A stretch of DNA of 64,000 nt from Glaciihabitans sp. (GTDB taxonomy: Bacteria > Actinomycetota > Actinomycetes > Actinomycetales > Microbacteriaceae): positions 1 to 64,000 of the forward strand of contig JAODMY010000098.1 in the NCBI GenBank assembly GCA_025465535.1, written 5' to 3'. Below the pieces are notes generated by a model, which searched no databases, was not told the DNA's origin, and worked only from the letters and a program-made list of their open reading frames with translations. Positions 27,301-35,591 of this stretch are shown here, piece after piece; the stretch's first letter is position 1, and every line of letters starts with the position of its first letter. The translations under genes and the position numbers were made by a program.

Positions 27301-28159
27301 GCTTGTTATCCCGTGCGCGGGAGACGACATCCTCGTAGGCGATAAGGAATTCGCCGAACCCCATGGTGTCGGTGCGCTTGATGCCAGGGACCACCAGGCT
27401 GCGCGTTCCGTCGGGCTTCGGCAGGTCGATCGCGATACCGAGGTTGATGTGTGCGGGAGTCACAACAGAAGGCTTGCCTCCGACCTCGTCGTAGAAGACG
27501 TTCTGGCTCGGGAACTCCTTGAGCGTCTCGACGATGGCCCATGCGATGAGGTGGGTGAAGGAGACCTTGCCACCGCGAGCGCGCTTCAGGTGATTGTTGA
27601 TCACGATGCGGTTGTCGATCATGAGCTTGGCCGGGATGGTACGAACGCTCGTAGCGGTCGGAACCGTGAGGCTGATGTCCATGTTCGCCGCGAGGCTCTT
27701 CGCGACACCCTTGAGCGTCGCGACCGAGTTCTCGGGCTCGGGCTCGGGCGCGCTGTCCGGAGAGGCCACAGAGGTGGGGGATGTCGCGGGAGCGTCTGCC
27801 GGGATCGGCTGGGGGCGCGCCTGCACCGACGTGGTCTTCGCGACCGGCTGGGTCGGCGCTTGCGCCGGCGTCGAGTTGGTCGGTTCTGCGTCGTCAACCT
27901 GCTCTGACGGAGCGCTCTGGTCGACCGTGGCGGCGGGCAGCGCGGACTCCTGCTGCGGCGTCGCATCCTGGATGGGAATGGCTGTCGTCGGAGTCGGATC
28001 GATCGCCGTCGGCTTGTAGCTCTCGAGAATCGGCCACCAGGTCGGATCCACCGAATTCTTATCGACGATGTATCTCTCGTACATTTCGTCTACGAGCCAT
28101 TCATTGGCTCCGAATTCGCCCGAGGCACCATCCTCGATACCGGTCACTTGGCTTGACAC
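24365..28159 (-). CDS. kgd: Multifunctional 2-oxoglutarate decarboxylase/dehydrogenase (E1 plus E2-like)
   Basis: A 1264-residue TCA-cycle enzyme of the actinobacterial Kgd/OdhA type. Order: short N-terminal motif (FGANEWLVDEMYERYIVDK), an Ala/Pro/Thr-rich linker (about 50-140), an acyltransferase E2-like domain with STYDHRVIQGAGSG near 352, then the thiamine-diphosphate E1 domain (AIAMAHRGRLSVLAN, HGDAAMAGQG near 680, NNQVGFTTSPGEGRSS) and the C-terminal transketolase-type domain. No lipoyl domain is visible. It decarboxylates 2-oxoglutarate and passes succinyl groups to a separate complex partner. GTG start. Known relatives are inhibited by the FHA protein GarA/OdhI. Confidence 0.96.
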   Translation of the reverse strand: MSSQVTGIEDGASGEFGANEWLVDEMYERYIVDKNSVDPTWWPILESYKPTAIDPTPTTAIPIQDATPQQESALPAATVDQSAPSEQVDDAEPTNSTPAQAPTQPVAKTTSVQARPQPIPADAPATSPTSVASPDSAPEPEPENSVATLKGVAKSLAANMDISLTVPTATSVRTIPAKLMIDNRIVINNHLKRARGGKVSFTHLIAWAIVETLKEFPSQNVFYDEVGGKPSVVTPAHINLGIAIDLPKPDGTRSLVVPGIKRTDTMGFGEFLIAYEDVVSRARDNKLTMADYQGNTISLTNPGGIGTEHSVPRLMKGAGSIIGAGALEYPAEFQGASVKTLAELGIGKTITLTSTYDHRVIQGAGSGEFLKKVHELLIGQRDFYENIFAALRIPYDPIHWASDISVDLTDEVGKTARVQELINSFRVRGHLMADIDPLEYRQRSHPDLDIASHGLTFWDLDREFVTGGFGSKKVALLRDILGTLRDAYCRTIGIEYMHIQDPVQRKWIQDHVEKPYLKPTHDEQMRILGKLNEAEAFETFLQTKYVGQKRFSLEGGESTIALLDATIQKAAEADLDEVAIAMAHRGRLSVLANIAGKTYGQIFREFEGTQDPRTVHGSGDVKYHLGTEGTFTAADGKQIPVYLAANPSHLEVVDGVMEGIVRAKQDRHPIGSYTVLPLMVHGDAAMAGQGIIVEVLQMSQLRAYRTGGTVHVNINNQVGFTTSPGEGRSSVYSTDVAKTIQAPIFHVNGDDPEAVTRVAHLAFAYRQEFHRDVVIDLVCYRRRGHNEGDDPSMTQPLMYNLIEAKRSVRTLYTEALVGRGDITREEYEASHRDFQDSLERAFAETHAAQTGTIPVITADGGAVADLERPDSQQDDTVGEPATTGVSSEVIALIGDAHANPPAGFTVHPKVQLVLNKRVEMSRNGSIDWAFAELLALGSVLVEGTPVRMVGQDTRRGTFVQRHAVLHDRANGQEWLPLANLRENQARFWIYDSLLSEYAAMGFEYGYSVERADALVLWEAQYGDFANGGQTVIDTFISSSEQKWAQRSSVVLLLPHGYEGQGPDHSSARIERYLQLCAENNMTVARPSTPASYFHLLRRQAYARPRRPLIVFTPKAMLRLRGASSSVADFTSGKFEPVIDDARVTDKAAIRRVVLTSGKIYYDLLAELDKREQKDVAVVRLEQFYPLPEAGLTAALAGYPNADLVWAQDEPENQGAWPYLQFELGRVQGRTISVASRPASASPATGSSKRSAQEQANLIEQALTL

Positions 28160-28294
28160 AGCCGACCGCCCACTCTCGTTCGCTCGTATTTTTCAGCTCT
28201 TGCGACGCGCGCTTACTGTGGTCGCGCCACCGTTAACCCTAACGCTCCGTTCTACGCCACGCTGTCGCCCGTACAAGGGTCTAGCGTTAATTTC

Positions 28295-29734
28295 ATGGAG
28301 TTTTATGAGACGGTCCCAGTGCACGACCTCACGTACTCCGACGTGTTCCTCGTTCCGGATCGTTCGGCCGTTACCAGCCGTCTCGACGTGTCCCTTGCAC
28401 CTGGCGACGGCACTGGCGCGAACATCCCGATCGTGGCGGCAAACATGAACTCGGTGACCGGTCCGCGGCTGGCCGCTACGCTCGCTCGCCGTGGGGGTTT
28501 GGGCGTTCTCCCGCAGGACATGCATTTCGATGACCTGCGGGATGCGATTCGGTGGGTCAAGGAGCAACCGATCCGCTGGGACACGCCCCTGTCGCTGTCT
28601 CCCGACGACAACGCAGCATCCGCCCTGCGGCGCATCCCAGCGGTCGACGGCCACGGGATCGTGCTGCACGACTCGGACGGTACCTACCTCGGCACCATCC
28701 AGGCGGCACGGCTCGCGACCGCACTTCCGGATGCGCGTCTCGGCGACCTGCTGCATGGCACGATCGCATCCCTCGACGCCGAAGCCCTCGACGGGCCGCG
28801 TGCCGCGTTCGACCTGATGGTCGCCGCGAATCTCGAATTCGCGCCAGTCCTCGATCGCGGTGTCGTCGTCGGAACCCTGAGCCGTCGCAGCGCCCTGCGC
28901 TCCACTCTCTACCAACCCGCGCTCGATGACTCCGGGCGGCTGCGCGTCGCTGCCGCAATCGGCATCAATGGGGATGTCGCGAGCAAGGCCCGCGCGCTCG
29001 CCGCGGCCGGTGTCGACGTCCTGGTCATTGACACGGCGCACGGTCACCAGGAGGGGATGCTCCGCGCGATCAGGACCGTCGCGGACCTGAAGCTCGGGCT
29101 CCCGATCGTCGCGGGCAACGTCGTGACCTCCGCCGGCGTACGCGACCTTGTGGACGCCGGCGCCAACATCATCAAGGTCGGGGTCGGACCCGGTGCCATG
29201 TGCACAACGCGGATGATGACCGCGGTCGGTCGCCCGCAGTTCTCGGCCGTGCTTGAGACCTCGGCTGTCGCGCGCGAACTCGGTGCGCATGTCTGGGCGG
29301 ATGGCGGCGTTCGCTACCCGCGCGACGTGGCGCTCGCGCTTGCCGCGGGTGCGGCATCCGTCATGGTCGGATCCTGGTTCGCCGGCACGATCGAGGCGCC
29401 GGGAACGCTGAACACGGACGCGTCCGGCCGGCTCTACAAGGAGAGCTGGGGGATGGCATCCACCAAGGCCGTCAAGGAGCGCTTCGAGGACCTCGACCCC
29501 TACGAGTTGGCGCGGAAGACGCTGTTCGCCGAGGGGATCTCGAGCTCGAAGATCTATCTCGACCCGCTGCGGCCGTCGCTTGAGGACCTCCTCGACATGA
29601 TCACCTCGGGAGTTCGCAGTTCATTCACCTACGCCGGTGCGACGACGGTGGACGAGTTCTACGAACGGGCGCTGGTCGGAATCCAGAGCGCGGCAGGCTA
29701 CGAAGAGGGCAAGGCGCTGCCGGTATCCTGGTGA
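28295..29734 (+). CDS. guaB1: GuaB1-family IMP dehydrogenase-related protein / GMP reductase
   Basis: A 479-residue protein of the IMPDH/GMPR fold. IVAANMNSVTG, a CBS-domain insert (about 95-210), DTAHGHQEGMLRAI, and the active-site loop GVGPGAMCTTRMMTAVG with the catalytic cysteine near 307 are visible. This actinobacterial subfamily is distinct from guaB and is regarded as a GMP reductase, returning GMP to IMP. Leaderless: TAGCGT (28282-28287), 7 nt before the ATG. Divergent from kgd. Confidence 0.88.
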   Translation: MEFYETVPVHDLTYSDVFLVPDRSAVTSRLDVSLAPGDGTGANIPIVAANMNSVTGPRLAATLARRGGLGVLPQDMHFDDLRDAIRWVKEQPIRWDTPLSLSPDDNAASALRRIPAVDGHGIVLHDSDGTYLGTIQAARLATALPDARLGDLLHGTIASLDAEALDGPRAAFDLMVAANLEFAPVLDRGVVVGTLSRRSALRSTLYQPALDDSGRLRVAAAIGINGDVASKARALAAAGVDVLVIDTAHGHQEGMLRAIRTVADLKLGLPIVAGNVVTSAGVRDLVDAGANIIKVGVGPGAMCTTRMMTAVGRPQFSAVLETSAVARELGAHVWADGGVRYPRDVALALAAGAASVMVGSWFAGTIEAPGTLNTDASGRLYKESWGMASTKAVKERFEDLDPYELARKTLFAEGISSSKIYLDPLRPSLEDLLDMITSGVRSSFTYAGATTVDEFYERALVGIQSAAGYEEGKALPVSW

Positions 29735-29935
29735 CGATTGCGGGCCCTGCGGCGCCGTGGAGCTGAGGCGCGGGGCGAGCTGACACTTGTGGTCGTCTCA
29801 TCCCGGCGGTGGCGACCATAACTGTCAACCGCTCAGCTGTTGGTTGTCTTGGCCCCTCCTTGCGCGCTACCGGGATAACAACAATTAGGATTGGTCAGAT
29901 AATGGACGACCCTCCTAGTCGCCGCATCGGCAGCC
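29735..29935. other. Intergenic region with one long hairpin
   Basis: A 201-bp gap without a gene. A stem of 13 paired bases plus one G-U (29781-29795 with 29813-29827, 17-nt loop) is flanked by a weaker outer pairing (29761-29770 with 29830-29838). It may terminate guaB1 or be a structured RNA. A GATAAT near 29898 may be the -10 for the next gene. Confidence 0.4.
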
Positions 29936-31255
29936 ATGTCTGAGTGGATCCTGCTCGGCATCGGCATTCTGCTGACCATCGGCACGGGCTTCTTCGTCGC
30001 CTCGGAGTTCGCCCTCGTCAACCTCGATCGCTCAGATCTCGAGGTGCGGCAGGAGCGGGGTGAGCACAATCTTGGGATCACGATCCGCGCGCTCAAGATC
30101 ACCTCGACCCACCTCTCGAGCGCTCAGCTCGGCATCACACTGACAACACTCCTCACCGGTTACACCCTCGAGCCGGCGTTCGCCGACTTCCTGACGCCGG
30201 CCCTCGGCGGCTGGGACTGGTCGAAGGCGGTCGTGGCGGTGGTCGCATCCATCGTCGCGGTCGCGATTGCCACGTTGATCTCGATGATCCTCGGGGAACT
30301 CGTGCCGAAGAACATCGCGCTGGCGCTTCCGCGCGAGACCGGCAAGATCGTCATCCCGTTCCAGGTCGGCTTCACCTTGGTGTTCAGGCCTGCGGTGCGG
30401 CTGCTCGGGGCCACGGCCAACGGCATTCTTCGACTCGTCGGAATCGAGCCGAAAGAGGAGTTGAGTTTCGCGCGCACCGCCGAGGAACTCACCTCCCTTG
30501 TGCGCAGATCCGCACGCGAGGGCAGCCTCGACAACGACACCGCGACCCTGCTCGCGCGCACGCTCGCATTTTCCGACCTGACCGCGCAGGATGTCATGAC
30601 GCCTCGGCCGCGAGTCGCGAGCGTCGAGCGCACGGCGTCCGCGCATGATGTCGTCCTGCTCGCGATCCGCACGGGCCTGTCGCGCTTCCCGGTGATCGAT
30701 GAGGGCATCGACGATGTCGTCGGGCTGGTGCACGTCAAGCAGGCCGTTGCGGTGCCGCGTGAGAAGCGCGGTGAGGTGCCGGTGACGGCGCTGCTGAGCG
30801 AGGCGCTGCGGGTTCCGGAGACCATGAAGCTCGACCTGCTGCTCGGTGAGCTGCGCGGACGCGGTTACCAGATGGCCGTCGTGGTCGACGAGTACGGCGG
30901 AACCGCCGGGGTCGCAACCCTCGAGGACCTGGTCGAGGAACTCGTCGGTGAGGTCTCCGACGAGCACGATCGATCGAAGCCGGATGTCGTGCGCTCACGG
31001 GACTGGTTCACGTTCCCCGGCATCCTTCGTCCTGATGAACTGCTCGAGCGCACGAACGTGAATGTGCCGGAAGACGGACCATACGAGACTGTTGCGGGCT
31101 GGCTGATGAGCGAGCTCGGCCGACTGCCAGCCGTCGGCGACACCGTCACGGTCAACGGGGGAGAGTTTCGGATCGAGCGACTCGACGGTCGTCGCATCGA
31201 TCGTGTGCGATACACGCCCAACACCCAACCTTCCGAGGGCGGTGACGGGCAGTGA
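29936..31255 (+). CDS. CNNM/CorC-family membrane protein with CBS pair (full length)
   Basis: A 439-residue 'hemolysin family' (UPF0053) protein. DUF21/CNNM membrane domain at residues 1-200 (FFVASEFALVNLDRSDLEVRQERG, LGELVPKNIALALPRET), tandem CBS domains at about 215-335 (VMTPRPRVASVERTAS), then a C-terminal CorC/HlyC FAD-like domain (VRSRDWFTFPGILRPDEL...GGEFRIERLDGRRIDRV). Relatives transport or regulate Mg2+ or Co2+. It overlaps the next gene by 4 bp. Confidence 0.9.
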   Translation: MSEWILLGIGILLTIGTGFFVASEFALVNLDRSDLEVRQERGEHNLGITIRALKITSTHLSSAQLGITLTTLLTGYTLEPAFADFLTPALGGWDWSKAVVAVVASIVAVAIATLISMILGELVPKNIALALPRETGKIVIPFQVGFTLVFRPAVRLLGATANGILRLVGIEPKEELSFARTAEELTSLVRRSAREGSLDNDTATLLARTLAFSDLTAQDVMTPRPRVASVERTASAHDVVLLAIRTGLSRFPVIDEGIDDVVGLVHVKQAVAVPREKRGEVPVTALLSEALRVPETMKLDLLLGELRGRGYQMAVVVDEYGGTAGVATLEDLVEELVGEVSDEHDRSKPDVVRSRDWFTFPGILRPDELLERTNVNVPEDGPYETVAGWLMSELGRLPAVGDTVTVNGGEFRIERLDGRRIDRVRYTPNTQPSEGGDGQ

Positions 31256-32292
31256 GCGACTGGTGGGGCATCGGCTGGCTGGCGATACTTCTCGTCATCA
31301 ACGCGTTCTTCGTCGGCGCCGAGTTCTCGATTATTTCGGCGAGGCGCTCGCAGATCGAGCCGCGTGCGGACCGTGGATCGCGCTCGGCGAAGACGGCGAT
31401 CTGGGCCATGGAACACGCGACGCTCATGCTCGCGACGACGCAGTTGGGCATCACCGTCTGCTCGCTGTTGATCCTGAATGTGTCAGAGCCGGCCATCCAC
31501 GACCTGATTTCAAAGCCCCTGGATGCGCTCGGCTGGGCGGTCGAAGTCGTCGAGGTGCTGTCGTTCATCATCGCGCTGGTGATCGTGTCGTTCCTGCACG
31601 TCGTCGTCGGCGAGATGGTGCCGAAGAACCTTTCGTTCTCCGTGCCCGAGCGCGCGGTGCTCGTGCTTGCTCCGCCGCTCGTGTTCTTCGCGACGATCTT
31701 CCGGCCGATCATCGTGGCGCTGAATGCAACATCCAACGGCATCGTTCGGCTCTTCGGGATCGTGCCTCGAAGCGAAGCGAACACCGCGTACACGGTCGAT
31801 GAGGTGGCGAACATCGTCGCGCAGTCCACCCGCGAGGGAGTTCTGACCGACTACACCGGCACCCTCAGCGCCGCGTTCGAGTTCTCGACCAAGCGCGCGG
31901 AGGACGTCGCCATCGGCGTCGCCAAGCTCGTCACCCTTCCCGAGGATGCGACACCGGCCGACGTCGAGAAGGCCGTGGCCCAGCGCGGATTCTCGCGCTA
32001 TGTCCTCGTGAACGAGGAGATGGAGCCGACCGGATATCTTCACCTCAAGGACGTCATCGATCTCGACGAAGACGAATATCTCGAGCCCGTGCCGCCCAAG
32101 CGCATCCGCCAGCTCATCTCGATATTCCGTTCGACCGACCTCGAGGATGCTCTCGCAACCATGCGTCGAACGGGCGTGCACGTCGCGCGCGTGTTCGATG
32201 AGGAGGGCGCGACCCGGGGTGCCCTGTTCCTCGAGGACATCATCGAGGAACTGGTCGGCGAGGTTCAGGATGCGACCAGGCGGAATCCGTAG
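31252..32292 (+). CDS. CNNM-family membrane protein lacking the CorC domain
   Basis: A 346-residue paralogue of the preceding gene: CNNM membrane domain (FFVGAEFSIISARRSQIEPRAD, VGEMVPKNLSFSVPERAV) and CBS pair (ending LFLEDIIEELVGEVQD), but no C-terminal CorC/HlyC domain. The GTG start sits in GTGA overlapping the upstream stop. The pair probably acts together as one membrane system, perhaps a heterodimer. Divalent-cation handling is the family expectation. Confidence 0.88.
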   Translation: MSDWWGIGWLAILLVINAFFVGAEFSIISARRSQIEPRADRGSRSAKTAIWAMEHATLMLATTQLGITVCSLLILNVSEPAIHDLISKPLDALGWAVEVVEVLSFIIALVIVSFLHVVVGEMVPKNLSFSVPERAVLVLAPPLVFFATIFRPIIVALNATSNGIVRLFGIVPRSEANTAYTVDEVANIVAQSTREGVLTDYTGTLSAAFEFSTKRAEDVAIGVAKLVTLPEDATPADVEKAVAQRGFSRYVLVNEEMEPTGYLHLKDVIDLDEDEYLEPVPPKRIRQLISIFRSTDLEDALATMRRTGVHVARVFDEEGATRGALFLEDIIEELVGEVQDATRRNP

Positions 32293-32355
32293 GTCCCTGC
32301 TGACCTTCGCCACTAGTTCTGTCGTTGTGAGCTCAGGGCGATCGCGGCCAGAATC

Positions 32356-32364
32356 TTATCCACA
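32356..32364 (+). other. Isolated DnaA-box match
   Basis: TTATCCACA is a perfect match to the DnaA box, upstream of the HNH gene. No cluster of boxes or AT-rich unwinding region is present, so an origin is not claimed. Confidence 0.25.
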
Positions 32365-32379
32365 GATTTGACTAAACCT

Positions 32380-32395
32380 TCGAAACTTTGTTCGA
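32380..32395. promoter_or_regulatory. LexA-type SOS box upstream of the HNH gene
   Basis: TCGAAACTTTGTTCGA matches the actinobacterial SOS box TCGAAC-N4-GTTCGA with one mismatch. It covers the region where the -35 should be; GAGAAT at 32403-32408 is 6 nt before the ATG at 32415. Confidence 0.65.
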
Positions 32396-33590
32396 ACTCT
32401 GCGAGAATGGGTTCATGGAAAACCTGGGTCTCGCGCTGGTGGAATCGGCTTCTGCCGTTGCCGCGCTTGGCTGTTCCCGGGCCGCGATCGAGTCGCTGGA
32501 TGACGCGTCGGTTCTGGCCGGGATGACATTGGTGCGCGAGCACCAGCAGCACCTGCAGACCTACCAGTTGTGGCTCGCCGCCGCGATTTCGCGGCGGTCC
32601 GATCACGAGTTCGGCGACGGCGGGCTTGCTCGCAGGAACGGCTCCGCGACACCGCGCGACCTGATCCAGCAGCTCACCGGTGCCAGCTTCATCGATGCCG
32701 CGAAGCTGGCCAACCTTGGGGCGATGGCGGTTGCCGCAGAGGATGCGGCCAAGATCGCCGCCGCGACCGCTGGCGGAAATGCTGGGGCGGTCGACGGTGG
32801 CTTCGAGACAGGAATCGCGCCGGTCGTGTCGGCATTGACAGCGGGTGAGCTGTCGCTGGATGCGGCGGATGCGATCCGTCGAGGGCTCGGCCGTGCTGAT
32901 GCTGCCGTCACCGACGAGCAATTGCGAGAGGCAGCCATCGAGCTGGTCGCTCGGGCGGGTTTGGTGCCGCCAGAGGCACTGTTGCGGCTGGCGCGGCAGG
33001 CGCGCAACGACCTGGATCTCGCGGCAGTGGAGCGCGGGCAGAAGCAGCGTGCTGATCTTCGATACGTGCGCCGGTTACGTCGGGATGGGATGTGCGGCGG
33101 ATCGTGGCTGCTCCCCGAAGAAGACGGCGGCCTCGAGATCGACAACGCACTGCAGCTATTGCTCGCGAGCCGTACCGGCGGCCCACGGTTTCCCGCAACC
33201 GACCGCGACGGCAACCCGATCGATCGGTCGCGGGCTAATGCAACCGCCGACGAGGTGTCCCCGGAATCGGCTCGCACGAACGAACAGGTTCTCGCTGACG
33301 GATTCGCACAGGTGTTCCACAACGGCATCACCGCCGACCCGTCCGTCATCCCCGGCGCCCAGCGCGCGGCCGTGCGAGTGATTGTCACCGAGGAGGTGCT
33401 CGCTACCGGTCTTGACACCGGAGCCGGTGCTGGTGCTGGTGGCGGTGCTGGTGGCGGTGGCGGTGGCGATATTGGTACCTCCGGTGGTGGGGGTTCGGCG
33501 CTCCTCGAAGAGACCCTCACGGCAATCACGTTCGGCAAGCTTGCCGAGTACCTCTGTGAAGGCGGAACCGTTGACGTGATGTTCGACGGC

Positions 33591-33626
33591 ACCGATAGCA
33601 CCGATAGCACCGATAGCACCGATGAC
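33591..33626 (+). repeat. Four in-frame 9-bp repeats in the HNH gene
   Basis: ACCGATAGC three times, then ACCGATGAC, encoding Thr-Asp-Ser repeats in the linker before the HNH module. The array can change length without shifting frame. Confidence 0.75.
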
Positions 33627-33821
33627 ACCGACGGCACAGACGACTCAGGCAATCGTGGCATTCTCAACGTCGGGCGCGAGCATCGGCTCTTTACCGCCCG
33701 GCAGCGAACGGCTCTTGCGGTCAGGGACGGCGGATGCCGGTTCCCCGGCTGCCAGAAACCCCCGTCCTGGACCGAGGCCCATCACGTCGAACACTGGGTT
33801 CGGGATCGCGGCAAGACAGAC

Positions 33822-33832
33822 ATCGCAAACGG
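33822..33832. other. Left attachment site core
   Basis: ATCGCAAACGG, identical to 37960-37970. A further ATCGCAAA follows at 33838-33845, 16 bp downstream inside the element. Confidence 0.8.
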
Positions 33833-33853
33833 GACAAATCGCAAATACATCCC

Positions 33854-33865
33854 CGATGTACATCG
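33854..33865. promoter_or_regulatory. 12-bp palindrome inside the left end
   Basis: CGATGTACATCG is a perfect palindrome 21 bp inside the element. It is a candidate binding site for the recombinase, a directionality factor or a regulator. Confidence 0.35.
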
Positions 33866-33945
33866 CGATAAGGAAGCGCAGGTGAAGAGTCGTGCCGCAG
33901 TGAGTTTAAGTCGTTCTTCGCAGTAAAGTTCAGTCGGAGGAACGA

Positions 33946-35226
33946 ATGACCACGACGCAACAAGTCAAGTCCAAGGCGGTCGTCTCAACCAGATCGACGC
34001 CAACGCGTGCGTCCACGAAGACAGCGGTGTCCCCGACAGCAAAAACGCGAGAAAAGGACGAGTCGGTCTACATCGCTCGAATGGCGGTGGCGCTCCTTTG
34101 CATGCCTGACAAAACCGAACCGCTTTTCACAGTTCCGGCTGCTCGACTGCTTGCGTCAGAGGTAGAGCTCAAATTTCGCGAGGCACTCAAAGGCGACCTA
34201 CGTGTCTTGGACGTGCTCCTGCCCGGCGATAAGGACGAGGATACGGACAACGCTACGGTCATGCGGTATCTGCAGATGGACGAGAGCGAATCCAACATTC
34301 AGGACGCGGTGAGACGAGTCCCCGTCATGCGCCTGAACTCTCCGATCAGATTTCGCGTGCGCGTACCAGCAAAGAACCAGCCGAAGTATCGGAGTCGCGA
34401 CGATGTCCCATCGGACGACTATCTCGTGTGGTGGAACGGGATCGTCGTGGTCGTTCAATGGGAAATGAAAGAACCACGTGCGACGGGCTCTGGCGGGCAC
34501 ATAGTTCTGCAGATACTGGAAGAAGTCGGTTCGAAGGTCGGACACCCGGTAGAAATAGTGCCTTGTTCGACAGGCTGTCACCATAGATTCATCCACGGTG
34601 ACTTCGTAACGTTTGCAGGTACCAAAGCACCGGATCACTTTTACATATCTGGGGAAACGCCTGTCGGAAAGACCGTCATAACGCCGTTCGTTAAGCCGGC
34701 GAACGATCTGACCGCGCTAAATCAGGCGTCAGGCTTGACGGAAACCTTGATCGAGTACTTCGCGCGGGCAAAGACGTTTCTCGACGCGATTTGGTTCTTG
34801 GAGCATCGAGCGCGAGACGGCTCCGACAAGATATTGGAGATTGCGTATGCGCGCGCGCGAAAGCGTAGATTCCCGCATCTCTTGGGCTGGACGGCCGATA
34901 CGTTCGCTCTAATCGGCTCGCGCCGTGAGACGAAAGCGTTGGTTGCAGAGTTATGGCTTGCACTCATCTCAATCGACAACTTCAAAGTCAACTGGCGTAC
35001 GAGCGAAACTAGCTTTCGGCACCAGCTCGATGACACTCCGTTGGCTGCCCTTGATGAACTGTTTGATACGGGTCGAGCATATGTTGAAAGTCTTGACCTC
35101 GATCTAATCCGCTCGTCCTTGCAGGAGGTCAGTACTCGAATGGATGGCCGAATGATTGCAATAGCGACCATCGCAGGTGGCATCGCCGGAATCGCGGGCG
35201 CCGCGCTAGCGGCGCTCTTTACTTGA
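33946..35226 (+). CDS. Unrecognised cargo protein with C-terminal membrane segment
   Basis: A 426-residue protein with a good GGAGG ribosome site 5 nt before the ATG. I do not recognise the family. Seen: a Thr/Ser/Lys-rich N-terminal tail (1-35), a soluble alpha/beta-looking region (about 40-240) with a CSTGCHHRF Cys/His cluster near 208, a helical region (260-390), and a final hydrophobic Gly-zipper-like segment (MIAIATIAGGIAGIAGAALA, about 400-426) likely to insert in a membrane. Two hand-counted 60-base lines (34081 and 34561) have 57% and 50% G+C, lower than the flanks, suggesting separate origin. As the only large non-mobility gene it is the cargo. An anti-phage or toxic role is a guess. 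Confidence 0.8.
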   Translation: MTTTQQVKSKAVVSTRSTPTRASTKTAVSPTAKTREKDESVYIARMAVALLCMPDKTEPLFTVPAARLLASEVELKFREALKGDLRVLDVLLPGDKDEDTDNATVMRYLQMDESESNIQDAVRRVPVMRLNSPIRFRVRVPAKNQPKYRSRDDVPSDDYLVWWNGIVVVVQWEMKEPRATGSGGHIVLQILEEVGSKVGHPVEIVPCSTGCHHRFIHGDFVTFAGTKAPDHFYISGETPVGKTVITPFVKPANDLTALNQASGLTETLIEYFARAKTFLDAIWFLEHRARDGSDKILEIAYARARKRRFPHLLGWTADTFALIGSRRETKALVAELWLALISIDNFKVNWRTSETSFRHQLDDTPLAALDELFDTGRAYVESLDLDLIRSSLQEVSTRMDGRMIAIATIAGGIAGIAGAALAALFT

Positions 35227-35591
35227 ATTAGCAACATAACTCGGGAGCCCGGCAGGGCGATCGAGGGCAAGTGATTGAGGCGCCGAAGGCGGCGAAATCG
35301 CGCGGCAGGAAATGGGGGGGGGTAGACGGGGGTAATGACATGCGTGTAGTTCCCCGCTATAAATGACATAGAGCAAGTCACGGATGCTGCACAGTGTGCC
35401 GCTATTTTACAAAAGGTATGAGGGGCCCGGTTTCGGGCCGAGCGGCGCTAGAAGGCCAGTGTCCCCCGCTCGAACCAGATCGATGAAGAGGCCAGACCCG
35501 GTTGAATTCCGGGCACTGAAGCAGCGCGCGGTCTCCTCGGTGATTGTCGTTGAGTTCAGTGATTCCTGTCGGCATCTAACTCTGGGCTTCA
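35227..35591 (+). other. Non-coding region before the initiator gene; candidate replication origin
   Basis: 365 bp without a convincing gene. It holds a G-run (near 35316-35323), a CGCC-GAA-GGCG hairpin (35281-35291), two AATGACAT copies (near 35335 and 35362) and a GGCCCG-GTTT-CGGGCC hairpin (35424-35439). Rolling-circle double-strand origins usually lie next to rep and contain such hairpins, so this is the best origin candidate. Confidence 0.35.

Larger units (their letters stand above)
32415..33926 (+). pseudogene. DUF222/HNH endonuclease, 5' part, interrupted by a mobile element
   Basis: Residues 1-469 (to base 33821) belong to the original gene; the remaining 35 codons (33822-33926) begin with the shared att core and then run into the element. 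The DUF222 helical domain spans about 1-350, then a Gly/Ala-rich linker (33424-33478), a run of 9-bp ACCGATAGC repeats (33591-33626), and the start of the HNH module (CRFPGCQKPPSWTEAHHVEHW). The HNH motif is cut before its second half, found at 37960-38163; rejoining gives a 536-residue protein. The start uses ATG 32415 with a leaderless GAGAAT. Relatives are the REP13E12-type repeat proteins. Nuclease activity is probably lost while the element is integrated. Confidence 0.88.

Noticed and set aside
32356-32364. A chromosomal or plasmid origin at the DnaA-box match
   Set aside because: Only one box, no AT-rich region, and no dnaA or dnaN nearby.
33822-33832. A tRNA 3' end as the attachment site
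   Set aside because: The core lies in the HNH coding sequence and no tRNA structure is present; the recombinase is of the serine type, which does not need a tRNA target.
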